Assembly: GCA_016801885.1 (NCBI GenBank)
Contig: CM028888.1
Span: 11,765,170-11,829,169 of the forward strand
Length of the DNA: 64,000 nt
Direction of reading: 5' to 3'
DNA from: Toxotes chatareus
Taxonomy: Eukaryota; Chordata; Actinopteri; Toxotidae
The notes below the pieces were generated by a model. The model did no database searches, was not told where the DNA came from, and was given only the letters and a program-made list of their open reading frames with translations. Positions within the stretch are counted from its first letter, which is position 1; every line of letters starts with the position of its first letter. Shown here in pieces: positions 13,262 to 23,134 of the stretch. Both the position numbers and the translations under genes were made by a program.

Positions 13262-13336
13262 GCACGGGCAGTTTTAATATGAAACTACCCGTGCATGTTA
13301 ATTATGGAATTAACATGCTCATGTTAATTCCATAAT
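13262..13336. repeat. Nested palindromes (three overlapping hairpins)
   Basis: Three inverted repeats lie within 75 bp. 13262-13271 pairs with 13285-13294 (GCACGGGCAG against CTACCCGTGC, one mismatch). 13294-13303 pairs perfectly with 13308-13317 (CATGTTAATT / AATTAACATG). 13301-13317 pairs perfectly over 17 bp with 13320-13336, with only CT between. The last two compete for the same strand, so alternative cruciforms are possible. Confidence 0.85.
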
Positions 13337-14219
13337 GAATTTCATGACTGTTCTAAGGATCACCAGCTATCAAGTAATAACTGCTGATTTCGGTTTATCG
13401 GTCATCATCACTGAGCCAGAACACCAAAGTTTAACCTGGAATAAAGTCTGGGAAGAGATGAGGAAGTGTCAAACATTATAGCTGCCTTTTCAGACTCTAA
13501 AGTCTCTTTTAAGAAAATGGGGACTTTTGAATGGAGTTCAATAGAGGCTGAGATTTTGCAAGTGAGTGGGTGCTTTAGGTTGAGAAAAAACTTCAATGTA
13601 CAGCATGTATAATGTCAAAATGATGTAAATTATTTTGAAAGCTGGCTGACACAACTTTTAGTGGTGTTTAATGAACAGAGTGACAGTACTTAATGGTTTG
13701 ATTAAACATTTAAGCAATTTTCAGCTGCAATAAATGATAAATAACTCACACATGATGTTTATAAAGTACATATTCCATAATGCCTTTAAAACTACGTCTT
13801 TGTAGAATAGAGGTATAGGTGTGATGTGTAGAAATATGTGCTTTCCACCAACTTTTCTAAGATTCTGGGAAAAGACTAATAACTGAGACCCAGATGAATA
13901 TATGACAATATACATTCCTCATTATAAGGCTTAAATGCTACAAATCAATTTAGGTTTGCAGCATTTGACTGACCACACCCTCAGGAATGCCAGTGGTTGC
14001 CGATCAGCGTATAATATTGAAACTAATTTACCTCTGTATTTATTCATTATTTGATTTAAATAGGAACTAATGAACCTTTTACTAATACAGTCATTAGAAA
14101 GAATCATACGCGCTCTGGTGTTGGTAATAGGTAGACTATATCTGAAGGGAAAAAAAACAGCCCTGCCAGCTGACTGGTATACGGGACCTTTAATGCAGCT
14201 GCAGCTCTTCATTCAGAAG
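13337..14219. other. Intergenic DNA upstream of the C11orf87 homologue
   Basis: No coding exon was recognised. The right part grades into the promoter and 5' exon of the plus-strand gene, marked by a T-tract at 14296-14313. Confidence 0.45.
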
Positions 14220-14548
14220 CTGAGTGGAGCAGCGGATGACCGGAGGAGGGACGCTTTTCTTGGAAAACCAGAACAGAGCTCTCTTCTAATCGCATTTTTT
14301 TTTTTTTTTTTTTAAATCACTTGCATCCTGAGAGATTTTTTTTCAACCCCTCCCTTTACTTATAGCGTTTAGCAGGGAAAGTGCTGTCCTGAATGCAGAC
14401 TGAGCGGATTGCGGCATTCAAAGCGTCCTGGATGATCGGATCTCAGCAGCAGCATCACATTGTATGAAATACGTCACCGCGATCCAGTTTTCCCATTTAC
14501 ACATATCAGCTCTCCACTGACTGTTCCTCGTACTGACTATTTCATCAG
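14220..14548 (+). promoter_or_regulatory. Probable 5' non-coding exon and promoter of the C11orf87 homologue
   Basis: A good splice donor (TTCATCAG then GTAAGA) ends at 14548, and a matching acceptor (GGTGCAG) sits just before 15008, leaving a 459-bp intron inside the 5'UTR. The segment contains several in-frame stops and no long open frame. The transcription start is not resolved. Inference from splice signals and position only. Confidence 0.5.
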
Positions 14549-15105
14549 GTAAGAATTCAGTATTTTCCTCCGTTTGTTTAAATGGGCTGGATCTTGGCTA
14601 GAGATGGAACAAGTGCAGGCATTATGCTCTGCGTAAAGCTCATATCCTCGTCCTAAAACGCTGCTGCGTGGAGTGTAGGAAAGGATGGCTTCTGGCTAAA
14701 TCTCGTAGGCCTACGAATTAGCTTGTACAATAGATGATGTAGCCTATTGTCCCGACTTCTACCTCATCTTACAGTCACAGCAACGTCTGTTTTTTTTTAA
14801 TAAGGATGTGCTAAGGGTGGTTGGGTTTTATCTAACTATGTGATGTAGTGTCAAATGGTGCGCATTTCCCATAGTGATCGTTTAAGGTTGGTCTTATTAA
14901 AGTAGGGACAGTTAATGAGGGGCTGTGAGCGGGTTTCTGGTGGTTCTGATTGGCAGTGTCCTCTGGAGCTGGATGAGCGGGTCTCATGTGTCTTCTTTTC
15001 GGTGCAGGTAACCACATGCGCGGGCCGGTGTCACCGCGCTGAGCCCGGAGAGCACGAAGTGTACTGGGGTCAGAGAGACAAGAGTGGCCGGGTAAGGTGG
15101 ACCGG

Positions 15106-15534
15106 ATGACAACCAGAACCTCTGAGGCCTCCGGACTGTCGGTGCCCCTGCACCGCTGTAACGGGGGTTTCCAAGCCAATAACGGCACCTGCGCGGAGCA
15201 GCTCAGCCTCTTTCCGCCGTTCTCCTCCACCCTCGCGCTCCTCGTGCTGGTGGCCGTGCTCGTGGGGATCATCCTCGTTTCCCTGGCAACGTTCCACTTC
15301 CACAAGAGGAAGCTTCGGAATAGGAAGATCCAGCGCGCGCAGGAGGAATACGAGCGCGACAGTCGCAGCCCCGCGCGCGCCGGGGCGAGCGGGGAGCCCG
15401 TGAGGCCGTGCGTCATCGTCCGACCGGTGCGATGTGAGGAGAAGCTCTCGTGCCAGAACACGGAGAGCGGGGACGTCGCCGGAGCGGCGGAAGACAAACA
15501 GGCGCTGCACGAGACGGTTCCTCTTGACTGTTAA
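15106..15534 (+). CDS. C11orf87 homologue, small single-pass neuronal membrane protein
   Basis: A 142-residue protein encoded without an intron in the coding region. The first ATG (15106) is taken; a GTG three codons earlier is not a likely start. It has a short extracellular N-terminus with an Asn-Gly-Thr glycosylation site (about residues 26-28), a hydrophobic segment at about 43-62, then a basic juxtamembrane stretch (HKRKLRNRK) and the motif IQRAQEEYERD. These match human C11orf87 (QLFQSFSSTL..., STFHIHKRR, MQRAQEEYERD). Human is about 197 aa; the fish form is shorter in the N- and C-terminal tails. The human protein is an uncharacterised neuronal integral membrane protein, so its role is unknown. 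The coding exon is GC- and CpG-rich against AT-rich surroundings. A putative AATAAA lies at 15649-15654. Confidence 0.85.
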   Translation: MTTRTSEASGLSVPLHRCNGGFQANNGTCAEQLSLFPPFSSTLALLVLVAVLVGIILVSLATFHFHKRKLRNRKIQRAQEEYERDSRSPARAGASGEPVRPCVIVRPVRCEEKLSCQNTESGDVAGAAEDKQALHETVPLDC

Positions 15535-15837
15535 CTTAGTGCAACTTCAGGGAATGAGACTGTGGAATTAACAGGAAAAGCAATAAGGCACAAACAACTC
15601 CCACACCCATTTCTGCTGCTTGTAGGTGACTTAGAAACAGCAGGAAAAAATAAATGCAAAATACTGAGCAGCATAGTAGGCCTAGAGGTAACACTTGTAC
15701 TACAGTGGCACATAGTCCACAGACGGGTGACAAATTATAGGAAAAACCTGAATGGGGGGAAACATAACGTATGCAGGTGCTTCCGCACAGGTGAACTTCA
15801 GTTAAGATTCAGTCATGCTCTGTGACATGTATAAAAA
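15535..15837 (+). other. Probable 3'UTR of the C11orf87 homologue
   Basis: Non-coding DNA between the stop codon and the Tc1 remnant. AATAAA at 15649-15654 would give a 3'UTR of about 130-140 bases. Nothing else was recognised. Confidence 0.45.
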
Positions 15838-16755
15838 TGCTGATCAGGCCCAGTTGATTCTGATTTTGTATCACGCTTGCAAGAAGCAAAGATGTGAGCG
15901 ACTTTGAAAAAGGGTTCGTTGATGGCAGAAGCTTCCGTCACAAAGACTGCTCAACTGGCTGGTGTTTCAATAGGAAACGTGACTACAGTGACATCTGCAT
16001 TTACAGCTATGGAAAAGACGTCAGTATATAGAAAACACAGTGCACTTTTGGTGCTTGTGCATTAGTGTGATATGTAAGGAAAAGCAGAAGAGCATCTCTC
16101 AGGTGACTGAAAATGTCAGTGCAGGATGTGATCAGACTGTCAGCAAGAACAGACCTTCAATAATTACACAGAGTAAGAATGAAGTGCATAAACCTCTCTC
16201 TACAAAGATTAACGCACATTTGAGATTTTGGTGGTTTAAAAAAACCCACAGGCACTGGTCTACAGAGATGTGGAAAAAAGTTATTTGGTCAGATGAGTCA
16301 TCTTTCACTATATTCTCCACATGTGGGCAAGTGCATGTGTGCTTTACATGAAGACAACAATACAGGCCTGAGTGCTTGACCCCTACAGTGAGGGGATTCA
16401 GTGGTTCTGTTATGCTGTGGGGGGCATTTTGCTAGCATGGTTTGGGTCCACTTGTCCCTTTAGAGGAAAGGGTCACTGCAAATCAATACAGAGTGGTTCT
16501 GAGTGATCACCTTTATCCTATGATGAAACATTTCTATCCTGGTGGGAGTGGTCTCTTCTATAGGGCACGAGAGGCCACTGAATGATTTGAAGGGTTTGAG
16601 AACAATGTGAATCGTATCCTATGGCCTTCGCAGTCATCAGATCTCAACCCAACTGAACACATACGGGAGATTTTGGACCAGAGACTCATAGAATCAATGC
16701 CAAGGCGCACTGAAGCTGTTCTGGTGGTACATGGTGGCTCAACACCTTACTAAGA
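15838..16755 (+). mobile_element. Decayed Tc1/mariner transposon (transposase pseudogene)
   Basis: Across three shifted frames, recognisable Tc1-family transposase pieces appear in the correct order. They are a KGFVDGRSF-type N-terminal helix (about 15905-15935), SQVTENVSAGCDQTVSKN (16098-16150), HRHWSTEMWKKVIWSDESSF (16252-16310, carrying the first catalytic Asp of the DDE/D triad) and SDLNPTEHIREILDQRL near 16637-16687. Frameshifts, missing blocks and stops make it inactive. Clear terminal inverted repeats were not found, so both ends are approximate. It sits ~300 bp downstream of the C11orf87 homologue. Confidence 0.85.
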
Positions 16756-18071
16756 CACTTTACATTGGTTCTTCCTTTAATCTGTCACCCATCTGTAGGT
16801 TAGCTATGTGGCAACGCTCCTTCCTCTTACACTAGTATTTAGCCAGTCGATAACTCCTTATGGGACTGTATAAAGTATTTGCCTGCTTTGACTTTTGGAC
16901 CTCCTCCTTCTTCCAAAGCTAAAACGTTGTTTAAACCTCAAAGATGTTTATCTTTAAATCTTCCCTGGGATGTGACACACAGTTGTGTTAAATTATTAAG
17001 AGTTGATGACACAATACAGACCATAATGGCTCGCTGATCTGCCTTGGCATGTCCTCTGACACACTACAAGTATGTAGTTAGACTATAATGGATGTTGTGG
17101 TGCTGTTAGGCAGTGCAAAGCTGCATATAGGCTATAGAAATAGCTTATTTGTTTGCGTAGTATTTTTTCCTTCAATTAAGTGACTTAGCATATTTGCATA
17201 AAGTACTGTCCTCCAATGTCTGTTAGACATCTGTAGGTAGCTCTAGTTAGCCTGACAGTATGCAAGACTTTTTTGCTGTAGTTATGCACATAAGAGTTTT
17301 TTCTTTAATGTGTCAGATAGTACGTTTTTGCGCTAATACAGTATTTTCATTTTTGAGTATTTTTAATGTATTCTCTGACATGTAATAAATTGAGAATCCT
17401 TCCAACAGAGGCTTTCAGATGAAGCCAACCTTTTTTTTTCCTTTTATGATCCTTCATATTGCATTATAGTGGGCCTAATAGAAATTCTGTGTCATTAACT
17501 ATATGAATTCACTGTAAATGTATGCCATTATGAGAGCTGGAATGTTTTACAGTAACATCATCTTTCGGGAGTTCATATAACCTGCCTTATCAAAGGAAAA
17601 CATGTAATATTCAAAGTTTATAAATAAATACTTACATTATGTTAATCCTTTGAATTTGTCAGTAATCTTAAACACTTCTCTTGACTATTAACTAAAAAAC
17701 CTAAATGCTACTACTCTGGTAAATGTGAAACTACACAGCATATTGAATTGACTGCTAAAAATTCCCACTATTCACCCAGGTATAACATAGTATAGGTGAC
17801 ATTTGATAATGTGTTAATGTTTGGATGGATTTTCATTTTCATCACCCATTCCACTAGACAAGTACAAATGACCTTCCCATGGGAGATCCATAGAATTTGC
17901 ACAGTGTCTCCTATATGAGGACTCTTATAGCTACCAAAGAACCATTTCACTGCATTACCAATTTTTAATAATATATAGGACCCCATGAACTACACGTATT
18001 GTAGAACCACATCTGTCAAATATTCAGTGATTTACTGACATGAAGGTTATCCATAGAAGTACCATTCTTAA
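16756..18071. other. Intergenic DNA, nothing recognised
   Basis: AT-rich, with no exon or repeat I can name. The first ~60 bp may be the eroded end of the Tc1 copy. Confidence 0.4.
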
Positions 18072-18347
18072 TCTCAACAGCCTCAGCCAGTGACGGTGCC
18101 ACAGCATGTCTTATTTGAGGTCAGTGGAAGTGAATCAGCATCAGTCAGTGTGTTGGCCAGGTACCAGGACACCATGTTCCTAATTGTGCCCAGCAAAAAA
18201 AAGGCCTGGGAATATGAAGCAGCCTTTGGCAAGGCTCCAGCTCTGGAAGATGCACTGACAGACTGCCCGTCTATCTTATCTCATTGGCATAAGTGCAACA
18301 GAATGGAACCATTTATCTTCGCAGAGAAATTGGAAGAAAGTCAATGA
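18072..18347 (+). other. Unrecognised ~90-codon open frame with a possible splice acceptor
   Basis: An open frame runs from after a stop at 18069-18071 to TGA at 18345-18347. It has no ATG near its start, but a CAACAG acceptor-like site at 18075-18080 could begin an exon. The peptide has a balanced composition (for example FEVSGSESASVSVLARYQD and ILSHWHKCNRMEPFIFAEKL), unlike the low-complexity frames around it. I do not recognise the family. It could be a terminal exon of an unknown gene, a transposon fragment, or chance. Confidence 0.25.
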
Positions 18348-18639
18348 AAGATGACTAATGCATTCTATGTTTAAACATATGTTTTCCTCAGGATTTTGTA
18401 TTAGGATCCACAAAATGATACATTTTTTCAGCATGAAAAAGAAACTACATGTAGGAGTAATGAACAGATAGAACTGCAATATTTTTCCCTATCAGCCATT
18501 TCCTGGAAATACATGTCTCTCTGTCTGGCCTGGATGTAAGACACTTTTCCATTTGCTAAAGACAGAGTTCAATTTTATTTATTTGTTTGGGGGCTGAAAC
18601 ACCTTCCAATTCATGGCAAGGTAGGGTGAAGGATGAAGC

Positions 18640-19190
18640 CAGCTGGCTGTCAGTGGCAAGGAATGGATGTGAGAGACCAGGGATGGATGGAGGTTAATGC
18701 TGAATAGGTGGCTATTGGCAGTTAGAGATGGATGGATGGGTGGAAGGGTGAGGGACAGGGGCTAGGAATGGGTAGGTGTCAGTAGCTAAGATTGGATGGA
18801 GGTCAGTGGCCAGGAATGGGTGGAAGTCAGTGGCTAGGAATGGGTAGGTGTCAGTAGCTAAGATTGGATGGAGGTCAGTGGCCAGGAATGGGTGGAAGTC
18901 AGTGGCTAGGAATGAATGAAGGTCAGTGGCAGTCAGTTGCTTGGCATGAATGGATGACAGTAGCTAAGAATGAATGGAGGTCTGTGGCTAGGAATCAGTG
19001 GAGGTTAGTGCATCAGAATCAGTGGAGGCCATTGGCTAGGAACAGATGGAGGAATGGATGGAGCTCATACCTATGAATGGGTGGAAGTCAGTAGATAGGA
19101 ATGGGTGGAGGTCAGTGTTGGTCAGTTGCTAGGGATGGATGGAGGTCAGTGGTTGGTAAATTATGGAGGTCAGAGGTCAGTGGATGGGAA
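18640..19190 (+). repeat. 24-bp minisatellite with 72-bp higher-order unit
   Basis: A degenerate tandem array of a 24-bp unit, best seen as GGGTGGAAGTCAGTGGCTAG plus GAAT. Within it a 72-bp block (three units) starting at 18769 is repeated almost exactly from 18841, showing higher-order amplification. Edges fade into GGATGG-rich sequence. Because 24 is divisible by three, a plus-strand frame with an 8-residue period stays open at 18864-19076; this is an artefact of the repeat, not evidence of a gene. Confidence 0.9.
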
Positions 19191-21390
19191 TGGATGAAAT
19201 GATGGCAGTCATTTTTGGGGCATAAATGAATTAGGACTGTTATTTATTGCCACAAACTGATTTTGACACATTCAGAGTGGCATTAAAACGAGACAGAGAG
19301 AGAGAGACTTTTGTGTGATTTAAGTTTGCTCTGGGAATAGCCTAGTTATTGTCTTGTAGCCTAATTTAGAATTAATGAGGCCACTTTTTAGGGTTTCGTT
19401 GTCCCACGAGGTCTGCTCCTCTGTGTTGCAGATAGACTTTGCAAGGGGTGTAAGTTGGCCAGTGAGTGGATTAGGTCCACTGAGGGCTGTTTATTATAGC
19501 ATTGTTATGGTTGTGTGTATTGCATATGTCATCTCAGGAAATTGGTCTTCAGTTAGCACAGTCTATAAACATACAAGTAAGACCACATTATCTAATACCG
19601 AAATTTGTTGTTAAATCTGGTGAGCGCTCATGCTCAGAATAAATCCTTGGTTTAGAAATTTGCAGTAGAATCAGCAGTACTTACTAATTTTAACTTCTCT
19701 ATTTAATCTCCTGGCCTTTCCCCTAGTGCCACCCACAGGACAAAGTCCCCATTTTAAGCCCCCACTATTGGTAAAGCTCCAATAAGTGCAGGCACTAACA
19801 GGGCTTTTAGAAAATTTTTAAGGGTTTTAGATTTTCTTTAAACTTGTTCTCTTGTTATTGAATTGACTGGAGTAACCTTGGTTTTTGAGACATGGTTTGG
19901 ACTGTCTCAGTAAATCCTTTTTTTAATCTAATTGGTTAAGCACGCACAGTACTCACTATTTTTTTCCCTCTCTTTTGAGTGTGTTTCCCGTTCCCTTCGT
20001 TTCCATAAAGTATGAAGATAAACTTGCGGACACTTGAGACTCGCTGAAGTTGGCAGTCATTGGTTTGGTTTGCCACTCAGTGCCAGACAATCTCTTTGCT
20101 GAACACACACAGACTTGTACCTCTTGCTTGCTTTAGAGAAGGTCAGCATTATTATGAATTATATAGCATGAGTTTTGTAGACAGTGACAAGAAACATGGA
20201 AGAGAATGGGCATGGTCCTTTAAATTATTACTGCAGGAACAGAAAGATTTCAGCACAGCGGTATTTAACAGGAGAATCAGCCTGTCTGATGCCTGCAGAT
20301 TTGGGCCTCCTCCAAGTGGTGGTAGAACAACTCAGGTTGTTCCTACAAGGCCTGGCAAGTAAACTACTGGGTGCACTAATTAATGGGTTTCCGGTTGCGC
20401 TCAATCTAAAACTAACACTTTGCCAGCAGACCTGCCAACCTGCCTGCTGTTGAGCATCAGACTCCAAAGGGCCAAACTTTAACAAGAGCAGCATGGGTGC
20501 AGACAAAAAAACTGGAATGATAAACAATCCATGGCCCACTGCATTATAGATTGGTAAAATTCAAAGTCCACATTTTACAGCGCGAATGCATAGGAATTGA
20601 AATATTTCACAAGGCAAAGGGATGAATCAGGCCTGCATTCAGTTACAGCTTCCACATATTTATGAGGCTTTGCCCTCAACTTTACAGCTCACTCTGATTA
20701 TTCCACTGAGCTGTATTAGCAGATTGGCTCTCTGCTCCATATCTCAGCTCGAAGTGATGACAAGTGACAGTTCACTGTCAGAAAGAGAGGACACCACAGC
20801 TCCCGTTCTCACCCCTGCTGTCACGGTTCGAGGTGGATGATTTGTCACCACCAGAGTCTGTTTATATGCTTCATTACTGCAGGTTCAAGCTGTGGCTGTG
20901 AGGTTACCAAGCACTCAGACAAGTACCTCCGCTGCTCTGTTGGCCAAAGCAGCAATAAGAAATCACCCTTGTTCAAAGGCTGTATCATTCTTCTGTAGTA
21001 AAAGCTGTACGATTAAACTTCTTGTCGGAGCTGTTGAACATGATCCTTAGTTCTACCACAAAGTACACACACACAGTTATCCTGCCATTCACACTGACAT
21101 CATTTTGACCAGAATGATCACACACATCACAGAGAGATGCATTAGTTTTAAGGGAGCTTGTTAATTTAAATGGGAGTCAAAGGGTCACTGAAATGGGGGT
21201 TACAAGAGGTGATGAATATAACTATCAAAATGTGAATGTGCACACAAATGCTTTCAGTAAATTCATGCTAATATGCATGTTAGATTTGTTTTTTTCTTTT
21301 TCTCTAAAGGAATCTTATGCCTTAGGAAAAGTTGCAGGAGGTCATCAAAGACATTTGAGATCATCCTTCTGGGTCCATGACAGCAACACT

Positions 21391-21770
21391 CACACACACA
21401 CACACACACACAACACTGATATATTATTACCTTAAAAACGTGTTAGCAAATTGTTGCTTAGTTACACATCCAGCAGATCTGAGGCATCACTCATTTGGAG
21501 TCGTTTTTCTGGAAACCGAGTGAACATAAGTCCAACATTCACTCTCTTTTAGCTCTGTTTTTGGTCTCTACCAACTCCTGAGGGAAATATCTGTCTGCTG
21601 ATGTTCCTCAGCTAGTCTCTAATATTATCTGTCTGCTCTTTGGTGCTGAGGGGTTGGTGTACAGTGGGTTTATCTCAGCCTTTTTTGCTCAAAACAGCTG
21701 CTGGAAACAAGGTTGAGTAGAGAAGAGAGACTCAATCAAAACAGTAAAGTTGTGGGCCCAAAAAAAAAAA
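21391..21770 (+). repeat. (CA)n followed by a dispersed teleost repeat fragment
   Basis: A CA microsatellite (21391-21412) precedes a block with TTGTTGCTTAGTTACACATC (21451-21470), then a 'CAACTCCTGAGGGAAATATC' phrase near 21568-21590. Near-matching phrases recur at 29950-29980 inside a mybbp1a intron and near 9115. This indicates a dispersed repeat family, probably a non-autonomous transposon. I cannot name it. Confidence 0.5.
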
Positions 21771-21950
21771 GCTGAAAGAAGCTAAAATTGCCATGTGGAG
21801 ATGAGGGAAACTGGGGGTTTGTTACTACAAGCGACCCCTTTCACATGCAAGTAATCATGTGATGAACTGAGGAATATTGATTAGAGCAGTTACAGATTCA
21901 CATTTTATTGATTCAAGTCAGGGATGCTGTTTTCCTACAGATTACAACCA

Positions 21951-22054
21951 TAGACTGTATATAGATGTGTTGTATATGTAGATATAACTATATATATACA
22001 GACACACATATACACACACATACATATATATGATATATATTTATATACAGTCTA
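21951..22054. repeat. Palindromic AT-rich repeat with perfect 13-bp arms
   Basis: TAGACTGTATATA at 21951-21963 is the exact reverse complement of 22042-22054. The interior is an AT/CA-rich mixed dinucleotide stretch. The phrase 'accatagactgtatata' is common in fish genomes as the edge of dispersed repeats. Confidence 0.7.
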
Positions 22055-22865
22055 CACTTAAAACTCTGATATTAGGACAACACACCACCATTAAGGCAGG
22101 TCATCTTACCTGCCATGTATGAACTCATTGCACATCATGGCTCCTCTGTCCTCACAGTACTCAGCACTGTAGTACGTAGTTGTTTCTAGTACAGGACATA
22201 ACAACAAATATCATGTATTATGAATGTTAAGATGGCTCCTATTGATAACCACCACTGAAGATTCCAGTTTACAGCACAAAGGCTTGCAACATCAAAGGCT
22301 TGTGATGTTTTAAATAATGTTTTGTGATAGGGTTGCATTTCTGTCAGTACATCCATGCGACACAGAGAGGTGAAATCTGACACAGACTTTTCAGTAACGG
22401 TTCTTAGGTCCTGCTGTAACAATGAATAAGTTTGGCAGGCGGGCTGACATGTTCCATCACTACCAATGGGACCACTGTAGTTTAAGTCAACCTCACATTC
22501 ACTGTTCTGCTGGCAAAAAATACCAAATGTGTATTAATCTGCAGCTGAGAACAGTCCCCAACAAACGCTTCACGTTTTCCTGTTTGAGTTGTGTTTGCTA
22601 AAACCTGTTTCAGGAAATTATTGAGCCTTTTTATAAAAATTAAACTATGTATTTGTGTTTTCAGTAGGAAACAGTGGACTCTGGGAAAGTAAGAAAGTGT
22701 TGAGAAACGCACTCTTTGTTGATCTTTTCGTGGAATTTGTTGACAATGATAAAAGTTAGTTAAAGCTAGTTATTTTTTACATTTCACTAATGTTTCTTAT
22801 TAGTGCTGCATAACAAAGCCGATTGAAGAGCAGGGTTGTGAAGGATTTCTGGGAAGAGAAATCAA

Positions 22866-22871
22866 TTTATT
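22866..22871 (-). terminator. Candidate poly(A) signal of mybbp1a
   Basis: TTTATT on the plus strand reads AATAAA on the coding strand, 264 bases past the mybbp1a stop. It is the first canonical hexamer I saw downstream; actual cleavage is unverified. Confidence 0.45.
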
Positions 22872-23134
22872 GTTGTAGATATATATCTTTTTAAATCAAT
22901 AACCACACATTAGAAAAATAATGTTTCTTCATTCACTTCCCACATAACTGAAGTTTTCAATATGGATCTATCTCACACTGAAACATACCAACATATAGCC
23001 AGAAGTGAACTCACAGCCAGGTAAAGGCCAGGTTTCTACTGCACAGTAGAAAAATTAACAGAGGAAAACACAACTTATTTAAAAGAAAATTAACAAAAAC
23101 TTCTTTGTGTCCATTAAAAATAGAAGTGTCCACC

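Larger units (their letters stand above)
19191..22865. other. Intergenic DNA between the minisatellite and mybbp1a
   Basis: No protein-coding exon was recognised. It contains repeat fragments (21390-21770 and 21951-22054, listed separately) and short overlapping open frames only. A possible minus-strand mybbp1a 3' end lies at its right border. Confidence 0.45.

Noticed and set aside
15097..15105. GTG as an upstream start for the C11orf87 homologue
   Set aside because: Nuclear genes rarely start at GTG; an ATG follows three codons later.
18864..19076. 70-codon plus-strand frame rich in Trp/Gly
   Set aside because: It is the in-frame reading of the 24-bp minisatellite, with an 8-residue period and no homology.
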